Below the pieces are notes generated by a model, which saw only the letters and a program-made list of their open reading frames with translations, was not told the origin of the DNA and ran no database searches. The position numbers and the translations under genes were made by a program. Source: Venturia oleaginea (taxonomy: Eukaryota; Ascomycota; Dothideomycetes; Venturiales; Venturiaceae). From it: 64,000 bases of DNA. Below, in pieces: positions 10,721 to 22,692 of this stretch. Positions within the stretch are counted from its first letter, which is position 1; the number at the start of each line of letters is the position of its first letter. The DNA lies in contig JABMLP010000014.1 of assembly GCA_013176395.1 (NCBI GenBank), positions 186,001 through 250,000 on the forward strand. Reading direction: 5' to 3'.

Positions 10721-13700
10721 TTTGGATGATTTTTGAGGGGGGAAGAAGAGTTTCTGATGATGGGAGAAGATAGAGAAATTATAATATGAAAATTTGGCGG
10801 CTTTGGTGGTGAGGAAGTTGACAGGGGCGGGGGCAGACCTTCCTTCGTACCCAGTTATCGATTATTTGTCGTGCAGCTTTCGGATCTCGTAGATACTCGA
10901 GGGTCAATTCAGTTACAAATGCTGCAGAAGATAGTATGCATCATGGAAGTGGTTGAAAAAACTTGCGTGTAGTATCGTGAGGTTAGACTCCGATCTCGTG
11001 AGCAGTTCGGGTTCTGGACCCAATCATATTTCAAGGAGGCGTCTCCAGCTCATCTTGGCGGTTCGTCCCAACCTCTCACGTGAGTTTCCGGGCGCAATAG
11101 CGACTTCGAGATGATGGAGATGCTAGGAGTGATGAACTAATATGGGAATGGCCTGAGGAACGACTATAGCGGCCTTTCAGCCTTCCCCGTGACTAATTAA
11201 AGCAGAGAAGCGAAGGATTTCAGTTGCAAGACGACTCAGAGACCCCGCTGCGGGGTTGTTTTTCCTTACCTCGTAGAATCTAAAGTATGGCTTCAACATG
11301 GATTTTGAAGGCTCAAGATTAATGGATCCTGTAAAACCTTCGCATACTATGAGTCTCGTCCCCATGCTCCAAAGAAAAACTTCGAAGTCATGTCTTGAAT
11401 ACGCCACATCCATCAACTCGGCCTGAACTGCCTTTGTCAATACGGGGTTGAAGATGCGCATGTATAATTAGCTCCTTCACCTCTTCCAAAGCATCTCCCA
11501 GCCTCACACAACTACATAAAAAGCAAGGAAACACCCCTGTCCCTTATTCCTGCCGCATCCCCAGAGTGAAAGTTCTCAGTTCCTCATTCCTTGAATACGT
11601 CTGTGCAAATACCATGGTCTTGAGGGTATTACTACGTAGTACATGTTAGGACGCGGATCATCTACAAGGACCTCAGGGCTTCCGATTCTTGTAGATTCTG
11701 TTGTTTTTAGTATGTTTTAGGACCTCTACCATGTAAAACCCTCCAGACCATAGTACTATGGAAGTAGGTAGATCGACAGAATAGAGCGTGAGATTTCCAT
11801 TCCGTGGATTTGGATGAGAGATTGATTGATATCACGACAAGACGTTTTCGGTGTTTATTGCTTGGTGAGCTTGAAAAGTGGTGCACATGGTGTCTTAGCG
11901 TGCGGTGCAATTTGAATTGATGCGGAAGAACTGCCGGATAAGCATGTTATTGCTCTCGCTTTCGCACGACATGAGGATGCTGTGGTGAGAGCCTGAGAGG
12001 TGGGGTTGAAGAATGAGGTTGACAGAGGTGCTGGGCATAAGGACCGAAAGCGGAAAGGTGCTGAAACAGATCTTCGTCATTCCATCTGGGAATACCCCAG
12101 CTCTCCTCCCCTTTATCCTGGTATTCGGTGGTTTTATTACGTGCTGCAACAGCCGGGTAAGCAAGAGAATCTTACTCATCATGCTGCATTCGTTAAAATA
12201 GTGTTTCCTGATCACGCACGCATTACTCGAGGTTGTGGGACAAGGATTTTTCTTACTCCCATGTATTAGTCGCTTGGCTGGAGAAGTCTTGGCGGATACG
12301 GGCAAGATTCAAATGTACCCTTGCTGCCGACCTCGCAAAAATCCTTGAGGTGATGATCGTGATGGTCCTTCACTCATCTTGTATGAAGGATACTGGGATC
12401 AGGGAAGGATGCCGCACGCAAATCATGTCCAGGGGTACAACTTTTTCCTGAATCCCCACTTTCTCAGCATGAGACCACGGGACTGGAAGAAAGACCACTG
12501 TGAACAGAGGGGAAATGGATGGAAGCTTTGGGCAAATTGATGCTGAAGAGTTTATGTCAACAGGAAAAGGAAGTGTTAAAATTGTCGGAGGGAGCCTGAG
12601 CCACTTGTAAAAGGGTCCACAATTGGTCCTGCGCTTGCAAAATACATATCGAATCACGTAAGTATGAATGCCTGAGGTAAATAACGTGACATGATCAAGG
12701 GTTCACGATGTTCATCCTTCTTCATGCTTGAGGGGCATCGGTAGGGCCTTAAAGCATCGTTTCGATGAAACAGTTGCAGGTTCCTGTGGGCCTTCTCGAA
12801 GCTTGCGTAGTGATGTGTAGTGCGGCCGTTGATGTGCACTTTTGAGTCGGTGCGATCATGATTCAAGACGCAATAATGGGATTCGGGAATCTCTTAAGGA
12901 TATGTGGATATATGGATATGTAGATGTGGGGTCTGTGTTCTTGATCAATGTGCATATTGTGGTATGTTGAGTACGCTTGCACATAGGTGAAATTTATCAA
13001 CCGACAGCAATAGCCCTTGAATTCTGGGACAACACGGCTGGGACACGTTACCCAGGCACAAGTGTGATGCATGTGAGATTGACATGAACCGTTGATCCGA
13101 AATAGTTCAGGTACGGTCCCAAACTTTGATGCCGCGAATTTTACACCATTATTGCGGCAGCATAATTTTCCAGTTCCATGAAGGGCAAAAGAACGCGATG
13201 TTTCCGATGATTCCGAGATCTACTAAGGATGCTGCTGGTAAGGTGTAGATGAAGTGAACCTCCAAGGATTGAGGGTCCACGATCTTCAACTACTAGATTT
13301 GCTAGAGATGGGGGAGCACCTCCTCCAGCACAGCCGAGGCCAGCAACTGCCTCGTTTCTCGTCCCGATTCGCTCATCCGAAGGGAAGACGAGGATCAAAA
13401 CTGGTCCAGTGAGATAAAATGTGGTTCTAAGATCGACGCGTCGACCACGTTGAGAGTGAATCTTCATGGTGCATCCACGGAAGGCGGGGAAATGCTGCAC
13501 TTCCAGGGGTCGAACATGTCGAATTGTGCATATGGTTGCGCGGATTTCTGGAAGCCAGAGCAGCCGATGATTTATGCGGCAAGTCAGTGAGGATTGTTAT
13601 CCTCTTTTTGAATTTGCAAAGGGAGGTCCAGTCCGGCCAGATGACAAGAGGTGTTGAAATGGAACTGGTGATGATAAGGCTGGTTTGAATCCTCCCTCTC

Positions 13701-15540
13701 CCATCACCACGCTCCGACAAAGGTAGGAAGTGATGCCGATTTGAAGATCCGAGATGTCAATAGGACCGCGCCGCTTTGTCCCTAGCATTATAGCAATGGA
13801 GTAGTATTGAAGAGGACGTTAACTAGCTAGGTGCACAGACGCAACAAACGCGCGGTAGATACGCGGCGGAGGTCAAAAAGGCCCTTCTAAGTCTTCATGA
13901 TAATCATGGTTCGGGTCTCTGATACGTCGTGCGATATCAGTAATGGTGAAATATTGAGTAATCTTGAATTCCTCCTTGGGAGGGCTATTGAAATGTGAGA
14001 CTGGCCTCGGATGTCGCACAGCCTCGATTGTGGAGACTGTGTGCAATGCAGGAGATATGTAATAAGAGTTTTGAGGACCTCAGTGACTCGCTTGCAGACG
14101 CGGGACGGTGTACAGGTGCTGTATTTATCTCTTCGAGCATCAGTAGCACGAGGCTAGCCAACGACCACGAGCCAAATCTTCCGGCAAGCTGCGATCCTCT
14201 ACGAAGAATACTCCGCGCGATTGCTTAAGAGTGGCGCTAGATGAGCAGGGTGATGGCATGGCTGATTTTAGGGTTTTCTGGAATACGGAGTAACAATCAA
14301 GAGATGCGCGAGTTATATCCGCAACAAGCACGAGCTGCACGACTAGGAAGATGAAGAATTCTCTTCTATACGACATTCTGCTCATCTTCATGCTCGGAAA
14401 GGCATCTCCTCGCCCGTTTATTTTTAGCCGAGGGCTGATTCGTGGAGAGCTGTACCAGTACAAAACGGAGCTATATCCTCACCAAGCAAAGATTAGGCAT
14501 ACAGACGAGCGGCTAGCCTATAGGAAGCCGAATCACGACCGATGCCTGTAGAACCAAGGATTGCTCGTTTTAATTCCCGCTTCAGTCAAGCGGAGGAGAA
14601 AGCTGCTGAGGGTTTCCTGAGCATCTTCTGCCCAACTGATCCTGCTCTAAATCGCTCTGTGCTGGTCTGAGCTCCCTAATTATCCGGAGCCAAGATCACA
14701 ATTGCTGGGATATGGTGAGGTGGATGGAGTGATGGACGGTGCTGACATGGACTTACGTGACAAAAGCTGGCCGGCTTTGTCACTGCTACTGCTGCTGCTA
14801 GGCGGCCAGGCTCTGCACCCTCGCTTCGCCTCGCACGGAAGAGATGGTCAAGACTCAACACCTACCTCCTACCTGTCAATCCAGCTCACACGTCTCTCTC
14901 TGCGCACAGCACACCTTTATCCGTACCTTCGGACGCAGCTCATTTTTGCCCATGCCTGGCCTGGCAGTTGTTTGAAACGTTCCAAACACGCTAAGTGATT
15001 CTCTCGGCGCCACCTGCACTCCCCCTTTTACTGGGCTCGTAGCAGGGGATGCGCTTTGGACTGAAACACGCCTCTTGTCAAGCTTGTGCACTCTCTCCTT
15101 CCTTTGGTGCCATCCGCTATTCCGCTGTGCCTACCTACTGCCTATACGCGATCCTGTCTGAACTCTATACTGCCCGTCCAAATCGCCATCTATCACTCGT
15201 TCGCCATCTCCATTGCTGTTGCTGCTGTTGAAGTCAGTTAAACTCCCGTCTGCCCAGCCATCGTCCCATCCTCCAAAAATACCCCCCAGCGCCAGCCAAC
15301 CAGCCCCCAGCAGTCGCATCTCGCGCGGCACCCATATTATCATATCATCCCACACCTCCGCAGCTAAACCACCAACATCTCTTCCAGGCGCAGCTTATTG
15401 CTCGCTCAGCCCAATCTCTCTTCCATCTTCGCAATACCATCTTTTCGCTCGCTCGCTGCGCAGGACGCCCTCTAAGCTGAGCTGGTTCCAGCATTCCATG
15501 GTCCTCACCACCTCGCAGTTTTGACTGAATCTCTTCCGCA
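10721..15540. other. 4.8 kb gene-poor interval and CT-rich leader of the C2H2 gene
   Basis: No family-supported ORF. The best short ORF is on the minus strand at 11177-11461 (94 codons from an ATG, MRIFNPVLTK...), with no recognised domain. The last 700 bases (about 14850-15540) are rich in C and T with many tct/ctc runs. This is typical of a long ascomycete promoter and 5' leader, and they lead into the zinc-finger gene. Confidence 0.5.
11748..11761. repeat. Perfect 14-base palindrome matching MITE-1 termini
   Basis: ccatagtactatgg reads the same on both strands. Each half equals the terminal sequence (CTATGG next to TA) of the MITE-1 family seen at 27.5-28.4 kb and 53.8 kb, so it looks like two element ends abutting on one TA. 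Confidence 0.5.
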
Positions 15541-17339
15541 ATGTCAACGCTGCAGTTCGAAGCCCATCATGGCGCTCCCAAGCGGTCGAACTCTGGACGC
15601 GAAATCACCTATGTATTCCCGGAAAACGGTTCTAATCAGCAGCATTACACAATGCATAATGACATGATGATACCTCAAGACGTTGTCGAATGCTTCCAAG
15701 TTCTGCGAAAGTACTCGTTTCGTGACATCTATCGCTGGCTGAAGACTGACCGACAGAATGGTGCGTCCTGTCAGGCTGTGCTCTTTGCGGTGATGCTGAC
15801 GATTAAACAGAACTGAACCGTACTTCCGTACAGCCATCACCTCATCGCATGTCCAATATGTCGTCCATGTCCGACCTTCGCATGAGCCAAGCGCAGCGCC
15901 TATCCATCGCATCCACACACGGGTCTTCGAGAGCTTCGAGTATTTTTTCAGCAGGAGCCAAGCGTATCTCGGTTGCCTCGACGAACACCACCTACAGCCA
16001 TATGTCAGATCCCGGCATGATGGCTAACTGGGAAGCAACGCTACCGGTTGGTCCACCACAACCCCAGGTACAGGTTGCGCACGCAGTCCCATTGAGCCAC
16101 AAGAAGTCAGCTACTCTACTCAATTCGCCGTCTAAGGCGTCAAGAAACAACGTTGCTAGCCAAGTCCGTCCCTCTCCTCGTCAAAGAGAATCAGACGTAG
16201 AGGCCAAGAAAAAGTACTTCTGTACTTCGTGTAACAAGGGATTTGCACGCAAGTACGACTGGAAGGTTCACGAACAACGATATCACGAACAGCAAACACA
16301 GTACCCATGCCCCGATTGCAACCAAATTTTGTTCGCAGAGACTCTATTCAAATCCCACCATCGTGATGCCCACGGATGCCAGGAGTGCCCGCACGCGAAG
16401 ACCGTTGCTAAAGATGTGGATGTGCGAAGACGACGGACAGCCTGGGGCTGTGGGTTCTGCAGCGAGATACTCGACGACTGGGAGAAGAGATGCGACCATG
16501 TCGCAAGTCATTACGACGCAGGCGTCAAGCGTGAAGAGTGGGACCATTCAAAGGTCATCATCGGACTACTTCGTCAACCGGAGGTTGACCAAGAATGGCA
16601 ATCATTACTGCTGTCACGACATGGCCATACCCCAACTGATCTGGGACTTCGCTTTAGCAAAGAGGCTACTGGACGGTCACACGGAGAGAACGCCTTCCAA
16701 TTGCAGGATCTACTGGAATTTGGATCGACCACTCGGGACATTGCAGCTATCGCACAACTTGCATATGAGCACGGCTACCGCCGTCCAATGGCCAATAGCT
16801 CGAGTCCGGTGAACGGCAATAACCAGAACCCGTCACTTTTATCACCGCCGTTCAGCGTCACGCACGACACAATCATGGAATCGCCGATTGTCGAGAACGT
16901 CAAACATGAGAGCCCAGTCGAGTATATTCCAACGACCAATTCAAGTCCTCTCGAATCGTTTGAATTGCCGTTCAACCAAAATATGGCGTACCAGACACCC
17001 GCTGAATCACGGATGAGCTCGGTCGGTCCTGTGACGGACTGGAACACAAACGTCTATCAGCAACCCCAACTTATGCAACAACAGCAACAACAGTTCCAGA
17101 TGCAACAAAACAATCGCTTGTCAGTGTCGATGTCGTATGACAAGGCTCTGCCACCCATTCCGCCTGAGATGCACGAGGATCATTCTTCAACACCTCGACC
17201 GCAGCACATTGTCCAGCAGCAACAGCATATTCAGCCTCAAGATTTGCACAGCAACTTCGACCAGTGGTCGCTAGTTGGGTCTACAATCGTGGGCGATCAG
17301 TCTATTCCTCAAGGCTTGTATGAGCAACAACACTTCTAG
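15541..17339 (+). CDS. C2H2 zinc-finger transcription factor-like protein
   Basis: Predicted 582-residue nuclear protein, probably a transcription regulator; target genes unknown. Two exons, 15541-15760 and 15811-17339, join in frame (AATG/AACTG) across a 50-base intron (GTGCGT...ACAG). A Ser/Met-rich N-terminus is followed by adjacent C2H2 fingers at about residues 214-265: YFCTSCNKGFARKYDWKVHE ending H..RYH, then YPCPDCNQILFAETLFKSHH. A third Cys/His cluster follows (WGCGFCSEILDDWEKRCDHV). The C-terminal third is low-complexity, with polyglutamine tracts (QQQQQ, MQQQQQQ) and Pro-rich pieces typical of activation regions. The ATG at 15541 ends a long CT-rich leader. No neighbour lies within 4 kb. 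Confidence 0.85.
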
Positions 17340-19639
17340 AATCATTTGTTGACAATTTACATCATTAACATATATCACATATTTCTTTGTCATCTCGCGG
17401 CTGGCCCTATGGACACCAGCACCATTTTTCTACTTTGTTTGCAATATCGGGAGCAAAAGTTTGTCCCGCGGCGCATACTCGATGGATTTACAGCTTCACC
17501 CGCGGAACTTCGGAGTCATACTGTTACCTACCACAAATGTATCATTATTTTCTTTGGTTCCCGCAGACACGATACCCCCTTTTCTAGTCGATAATGCCGA
17601 GTAAAGTCTCATCTCTGATGAATGGGCTTAGGCGACTTTTGGTATTCTTATTGGCAGTGGGCGGCAACGATAAACTTCCCCTTGTCCCTTTGCCATTTTT
17701 CCTTTTGAAATATTTCGCAAGGCGGCGGACACATTGTTTTCAACTTTTCCACTGCTGCTCTGGCGTGGCTTGTATCGAATTTGATGAGGTTTCGTGTATT
17801 ATTTCACACATGGATGGGAAATGTTGGGTTTGGGCAGGCTTTTTGGCATGTGTTGGATTGGGAGAAAACCACACATGATTCGTATTGGGGAAAGAAAGAG
17901 ATGGAAGTAGGATCTTCGGGGTGGCATGGTCGTGAGGTGTTCAGTACGTCTACTGCTGCTCTGTATTTTCTTGGTATGATGGCTACGAATTATATAGACA
18001 GCAAATCTGAGTCGATACTTGCAATTTTGCTTGTGTCACATTTTGTCCCTGTCATCCGATGGGTAGAATTACTATTATGAAGTAGAATAAACGTCGTGGC
18101 CAAACTGTTAGTAGTTGGAAATGTGTGTAGAATTAACTCCACAGACCAATTTGCGCAATGTGAGGATTAGGCGGGGGCCTAGACGTGTTTAGTGATCCGT
18201 AACTGGAGAATATGAGGTGACATGAGAAGGGTGTAGATTCACCTGATCTTCCGCTTTCTTCTTCGTTCTTCGTCTCCGTCTCGTCTCCTGCGTGGATTTA
18301 TGCAAGCTGACGCGCCCAGGTGAACACTTGGATGATCTACCGAATCTCAGACCGGATACCGGAGTCGCTGTAAGCCTGTACCAAGCTTTGTCAAGCTTTT
18401 TTGACAAGTCGCGCTTCGTTGGCGATGAATGTTTGGGACCGGGGTGTTTGAGGGGTTTTGTTTGGGTGCTTGCGTACTTTATTTTGGATGATGAAACAGT
18501 TGATGTTTTGTATGTACATTGAGGTGTGGGATCGCCTTGGAAGACTAGATATCTCGTTCCTTTGGTCTATTCCTTATCTGTCCTTAGATAGGCGTGCAGC
18601 GCCTTGGCGTAGATTGAACCGCGGGCGTTACTCCGTAGTCCGTACTCAGTCAGTTGGTTGGAAAACTTGAGGAATGTCCGCGTTGGTGCACTAACGACAA
18701 TAATGGGATAATTGTACTAGAAGGATTGACCCCGTGACCCCAATGGTTTTCTTCCCGTCCGTGGTCTCCACCATCAGCCAGATAATGATGGAATCGGAAA
18801 CAGGGGTTGTGGTCGAGTGTCATGCTCGTGAAATTCTGGAATCTAGATTTGCAACGATGTAAGTATAATCGCAGTCGATTCTCCATGATGGGCTGACCAA
18901 TCGCAATGGTACAACGGCCCTCTCAAGCTGTCGACTGGCTGGAAACAAGTGGCCGAAGGTGCGTCTCTCATCTGTAGCATGTGCATCTCCTATCCTGGTG
19001 GTGCATTCGACAACGACCCTACTTGCAAAGGCCGGGCCTTCCATTACTGTGACAAGTACCCCCGGACCCGATAGACTTCCCTGTCCCTTAAGAAGCTTGG
19101 GTATGTCGAACCAGGCATAGAGTCAATGGCTAGCGCTAACTTCACCAGGGTGTCAATGTGAGAGATCTCAAGCAGGATGGCACCGAAGAGTTTGGCGGTC
19201 ATTGATGATTGTATTTCGAACACCAAGAAGTGCCTTCACGATATACTGGGTGTACCTAACGACGAGAAGAATTAATCGGCAATGTCCAGGTGGAAGACTG
19301 CGAATCGAATCGCTGGGCGAACATAACCCTGGCGTGTCTTCCTGCCATGCTCAAAACTAATCTTTCTGCCTTTGAGATGGACTCCACTTCGTTCTTTTTC
19401 TCGAATCTCAAGTTTTGTGGATCATGAGGTTTTCTTCCCTCCTTCGATATGCCATGGCACAAACATTTCGTTTCGATGAACGTTTTTGACACTGCGACAG
19501 AGACGCGAAAACGAGAATGTAGCCTTCATATACTTTTTGCAATTATCAATGTTATCAATGTTCAAAAAGGGGTTCAAATCTATGCGAAAAACAGAAGGGT
19601 GAATTAAATCTGAGTTTTCAACAAAGGCAGCGGCGGACG

Positions 19640-20070
19640 GAATCGGAAGTTTCTTTAATGTTAGTAGCTTTACGAATTAAACTTTCTAGGAGATGACGGT
19701 AGTTAAACCTCCTAGATAGAAGTAGATGATAGAATTATAAACGCCCTCCTGTAGAGGATAACCCTTTTCTCCATATCCGTAGTACTCCGACTGTAGGAAA
19801 TAAACTGGTCCCCCTTCCCGTAACCTATTCTTCTCGAGAAGAAAGTTGCTATCCTTATCCTACTATCCGTAGCCTTCCGCCCCTTATGTTGTTATCCGTG
19901 TAAGGAGCCCTCGGCGGGAGGGTATCGTAGGTCGTAAGGCATTCTACCCGTGTGAGAAGAGAGGCGCGGAGATAGAGGTAGAGGTAGAGGTTATTATCGA
20001 GGTTCTCCGTATCGCTTCAGATTGTGTGTCTACGGAGGGGAGGGTAGAGGCTTTTCGTAGAGTTTAAGAC
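19640..20070. repeat. CpA-poor, TpA-rich patch (possible RIP relic)
   Basis: In about 430 bases, CA dinucleotides are very rare while TA and CG are common, unlike the flanks. This is what repeat-induced point mutation or C deamination at CpA leaves behind in ascomycetes. No ORF or terminal repeat was recognised, so the original sequence is unknown. Confidence 0.4.
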
Positions 20071-20932
20071 TCCAGGTCCGAATGAGTTTGAAGGCTTCTC
20101 CCCGGAATGCAGCTTCTCTGCACTAACCTGCCACGCCAATGATCTGCCAGCTTCATTCTCGGGCCAATTGTTCAATTCTCAGTAATATGCTCCGCTGTGG
20201 TTCTGCATCGTCTCCAGTCATCCAGTCCAGACCACCCGATTTTTTGATCTCATCGGAAGACTAGACGTTAGATACACAATTTACATGTCTATCGAGAAGT
20301 CAAGAAATCTACATCCTCTGTGTGAATCGCATCGTGAATGCGAGATGCCTTGAGGTGTTTTACTAAAGATATACCCGTCTATCTGCTATTGAGACTAGTG
20401 AGGTGCCAGTTACAGTGTTTGAATCGGATGTGCAAGTATCGGAGCTTAATGAGACGAGATAACTGACTATCGAGCTTGTCTTTGCACGTTGCCTTTGATA
20501 TTTACAGCTTACTATTGGGTAAGTTGAAGAGAAAATGCAGTTGGGCTCCACATCTCGCAGCTCGGTGGGGTCGACAAATCCTCCGGCCACTGAATTATGG
20601 CAAAAAAGCAACGGGAGAGGGCGTCTCCTCCTCAACCTCTGGCTTGCCTGTGATTAGCCACCGAAAATCTCACCTGTAAACTGTGTGACTATACTGCATT
20701 CCCCTATCCATGGTGCTTATCGTGGCGAAAGGTGTGAGCAGATGACTGCCCGTGTTTCCCCGCCCTGAAATCCACATTCCTCCATCCTCGATAATAAGAC
20801 AACACTGAAGGATTAGGATCAACGTGTTGACTGAGCCTGGTCCAACCCTTTCCTTGATCAGCTTGCTTTCTGTAGATGGTTCGAGCCCCTGTGCCTGTGC
20901 TTGTAGTGCGCCCTTTCATGGCGAGGTCTTCC

Positions 20933-20964
20933 GTCTGCCTGCCTGCCTGCCTGCCCGCCTGCCT
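20933..20964. repeat. (TGCC)n microsatellite
   Basis: About eight tgcc units, one of them altered to cgcc. Confidence 0.9.
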
Positions 20965-21280
20965 CTTACCTGCCTATCTGTTTGCGATGCCGCCGTCTTC
21001 CGACGGTAATGCTCTGTTGATCAGCAGCTGTACCACCAGCTCCATACTGCGGTCGATGCATGTATTCGCTCTCCGTTCTCAAACACAGGGACACCTTTCT
21101 CTTTCGTTCAGGTATCACCGCATCCACGACAAGCAGCAGGCCGTGTGGTCAGGCAGACACCTGATGTCTGCATTTTGCTCCGGTTAGCCAGTTCTTCTCC
21201 CTGGGTCTTCGAGACATGGGTAGAAGTTCACCGAATTCTCCTTACTGCTTTGCGTATCCCTTTTGTCATCCAAAGCTCAT

Positions 21281-21378
21281 GCTCATAGAACTACCATGGT
21301 CCTATCAGTACCATTGTCACTGATGTGATGCTCATAGTACTACCGTGATTCTGTCAGTACCATTGTGACTGATGTGAT
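21281..21378. repeat. 49-base tandem duplication
   Basis: gctcatagaactaccatggt... to gatgtgat (21281-21329) is repeated at 21330-21378 with a handful of substitutions (tag-aac to tag-tac, and others). There is no ORF in it. Confidence 0.85.
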
Positions 21379-21863
21379 CCATGTCTGTAAGTAGCCATTG
21401 AGAGGCTGCTATCTGTGAACCGCCGGGGAAAATGTTTGAAACTCGCTAACAGAAGGGGGCACAAAGCAAATCGGGGCGTCGAGTCAAGCTATGAGTTTCC
21501 AGTCACGTTCCAGATCATTCAACATTTCTCATGAACACCACCAAATGTGTGCGGTTACTTGCTGTCGTGTTCATATCACACCAACTGAACAACTTGGGAT
21601 GAAAGACTATAAGAAATGACCGAGTCCCAGACCTTTACTTCCTTTCGACATTCCAAAAATTCACTGCAACTCGACACCACAGATCTCAACTGCACCTCGA
21701 CATCAATCTCGTACACTCTCTCTCTACGACAAGAACCATACTGAATATTAGATTTTAGAGAAGTCTCAAAGTGAGTGAAGGAGACAATAGAACAGATAAG
21801 AAATATACTTACTATAGCGAGCAGTTAACCAACAAAACAGCTCAGAAGAAAAAGCCAACAACA

Positions 21864-22178
21864 ATGACAAAAAATCCAACAACATTGCTTCCTCCCCCGC
21901 CGCCGAAATGGCAGAGAGCGCTCCCCGCAGCGGAGCGGCGCAAGATGGTGAGACACAGTCTGAGTCTCGCGTGACTGTTTTTCGGCAAGTCAAGCTTGGG
22001 CTAAGATGGAAGAGTCCAACCTAACAAGTATGCCAGAGATTTGAAAAGGATGGAGTATGATTTGAGGGGGATTGGGGGATGGACAGAGGCAGCCTCACCT
22101 CTTGAGAGATGGAATTCTGCTGACTTCAAGGAAGGACTCTGGGGTCCGCTGAACACACGAGAGCCGCCATCGGCCTAG
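21864..22178 (+). CDS. Small hypothetical protein, two exons
   Basis: Predicted 77-residue protein. Exon 1 is 21864-21947, opening MTKNPTTLL followed by PPPPPKWQRALPAAERRKM. Exon 2 is 22029-22178, running YARDLKRMEYDLRGIGG... and ending LNTREPPSA. Both have phase 0 and are joined over an 81-base segment that starts GTGAGA and ends CTAACAAG. The Trp/Leu/Arg pattern looks like real protein, and the ATG sits in an A-rich context (acaATGac). A C/T-rich leader precedes it, with a possible GTGAGT-type leader intron near 21771. The acceptor lies unusually close to the CTAAC motif, so the 3' splice site is uncertain. No signal peptide, no known family, and no neighbour within 2 kb. Confidence 0.45.
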
Positions 22179-22405
22179 TGCGTGCTATCAGTGGGTTTAT
22201 TTCCCGGCCTGTTTTTGACGCTTTTCGAATGCGAGAAACTCACAATTTCCCGCCCCGCACAGCAGAAATATTTCTAAGTTAAAGTAGGATAAATAAACTG
22301 AGCTTCCTCTTCAAATCTATCTCTTCAGAATTCTTATTGCTGTTATTGAGGAGCGAGGATTCGAGAAGGAAGGTGGGATTCGGGGTCGAAAAACCGGACG
22401 CTTAT
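22179..22405. other. 3' flank of the small gene
   Basis: No feature seen before the MITE that follows. Confidence 0.5.
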
Positions 22406-22692
22406 TAAGTGCGTGTCTCAACTGCGATGCGAGCAATACGGGCAATTTACGGAATCTAAATAAGCGTTAGTAAGAACCCAACAACTCTCGTCGAAAGGCC
22501 TTTCTACGCAAGTAACTCTAAAACTGCTAATCTTTATAGCTTACGGTAAAAGATCTAGAGTCGCTACCCCTATTTTAGAACCCGTAGATATCCTGTAATC
22601 GTATGCAGAGATGTCTGATTCAATTACAAGAAACTGAGTCACCTATATGGTAGACCCATAACGGCAATCTTGCAAGTTGAGAAACGCACTTA
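22406..22692. mobile_element. MITE-like element (type 3), TA-flanked
   Basis: The left end agtgcgtgtctcaact (from 22408) is the inverted match of the right end (its reverse complement is agtgcgtttctcaact), ending at 22690. One mismatch falls in 16 bases, and both ends are flanked by TA. About 283 bases lie between the TAs and hold no ORF. The interior is TA-rich and CA-poor. A TA target points to mobilisation by a Tc1/mariner or pogo transposase, inferred from the target alone. Confidence 0.6.

Larger units (their letters stand above)
17340..21863. other. 4.5 kb intergenic stretch
   Basis: 3' flank of the C2H2 gene, then gene-poor DNA. Short ORFs only. It contains a CpA-poor patch, a TGCC microsatellite and a 49-base duplication, listed separately. 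The last 200 bases are C/T-rich and look like the promoter and leader of the small gene at 21864. Confidence 0.6.

Noticed and set aside
11177..11461. 94-codon ORF starting with ATG on the minus strand
   Set aside because: Single short frame with no domain, leader or conserved pattern; kept only as a note in the gap entry.
13141..13500. 119-codon minus-strand ORF
   Set aside because: Starts with GTG only and has no conserved feature.
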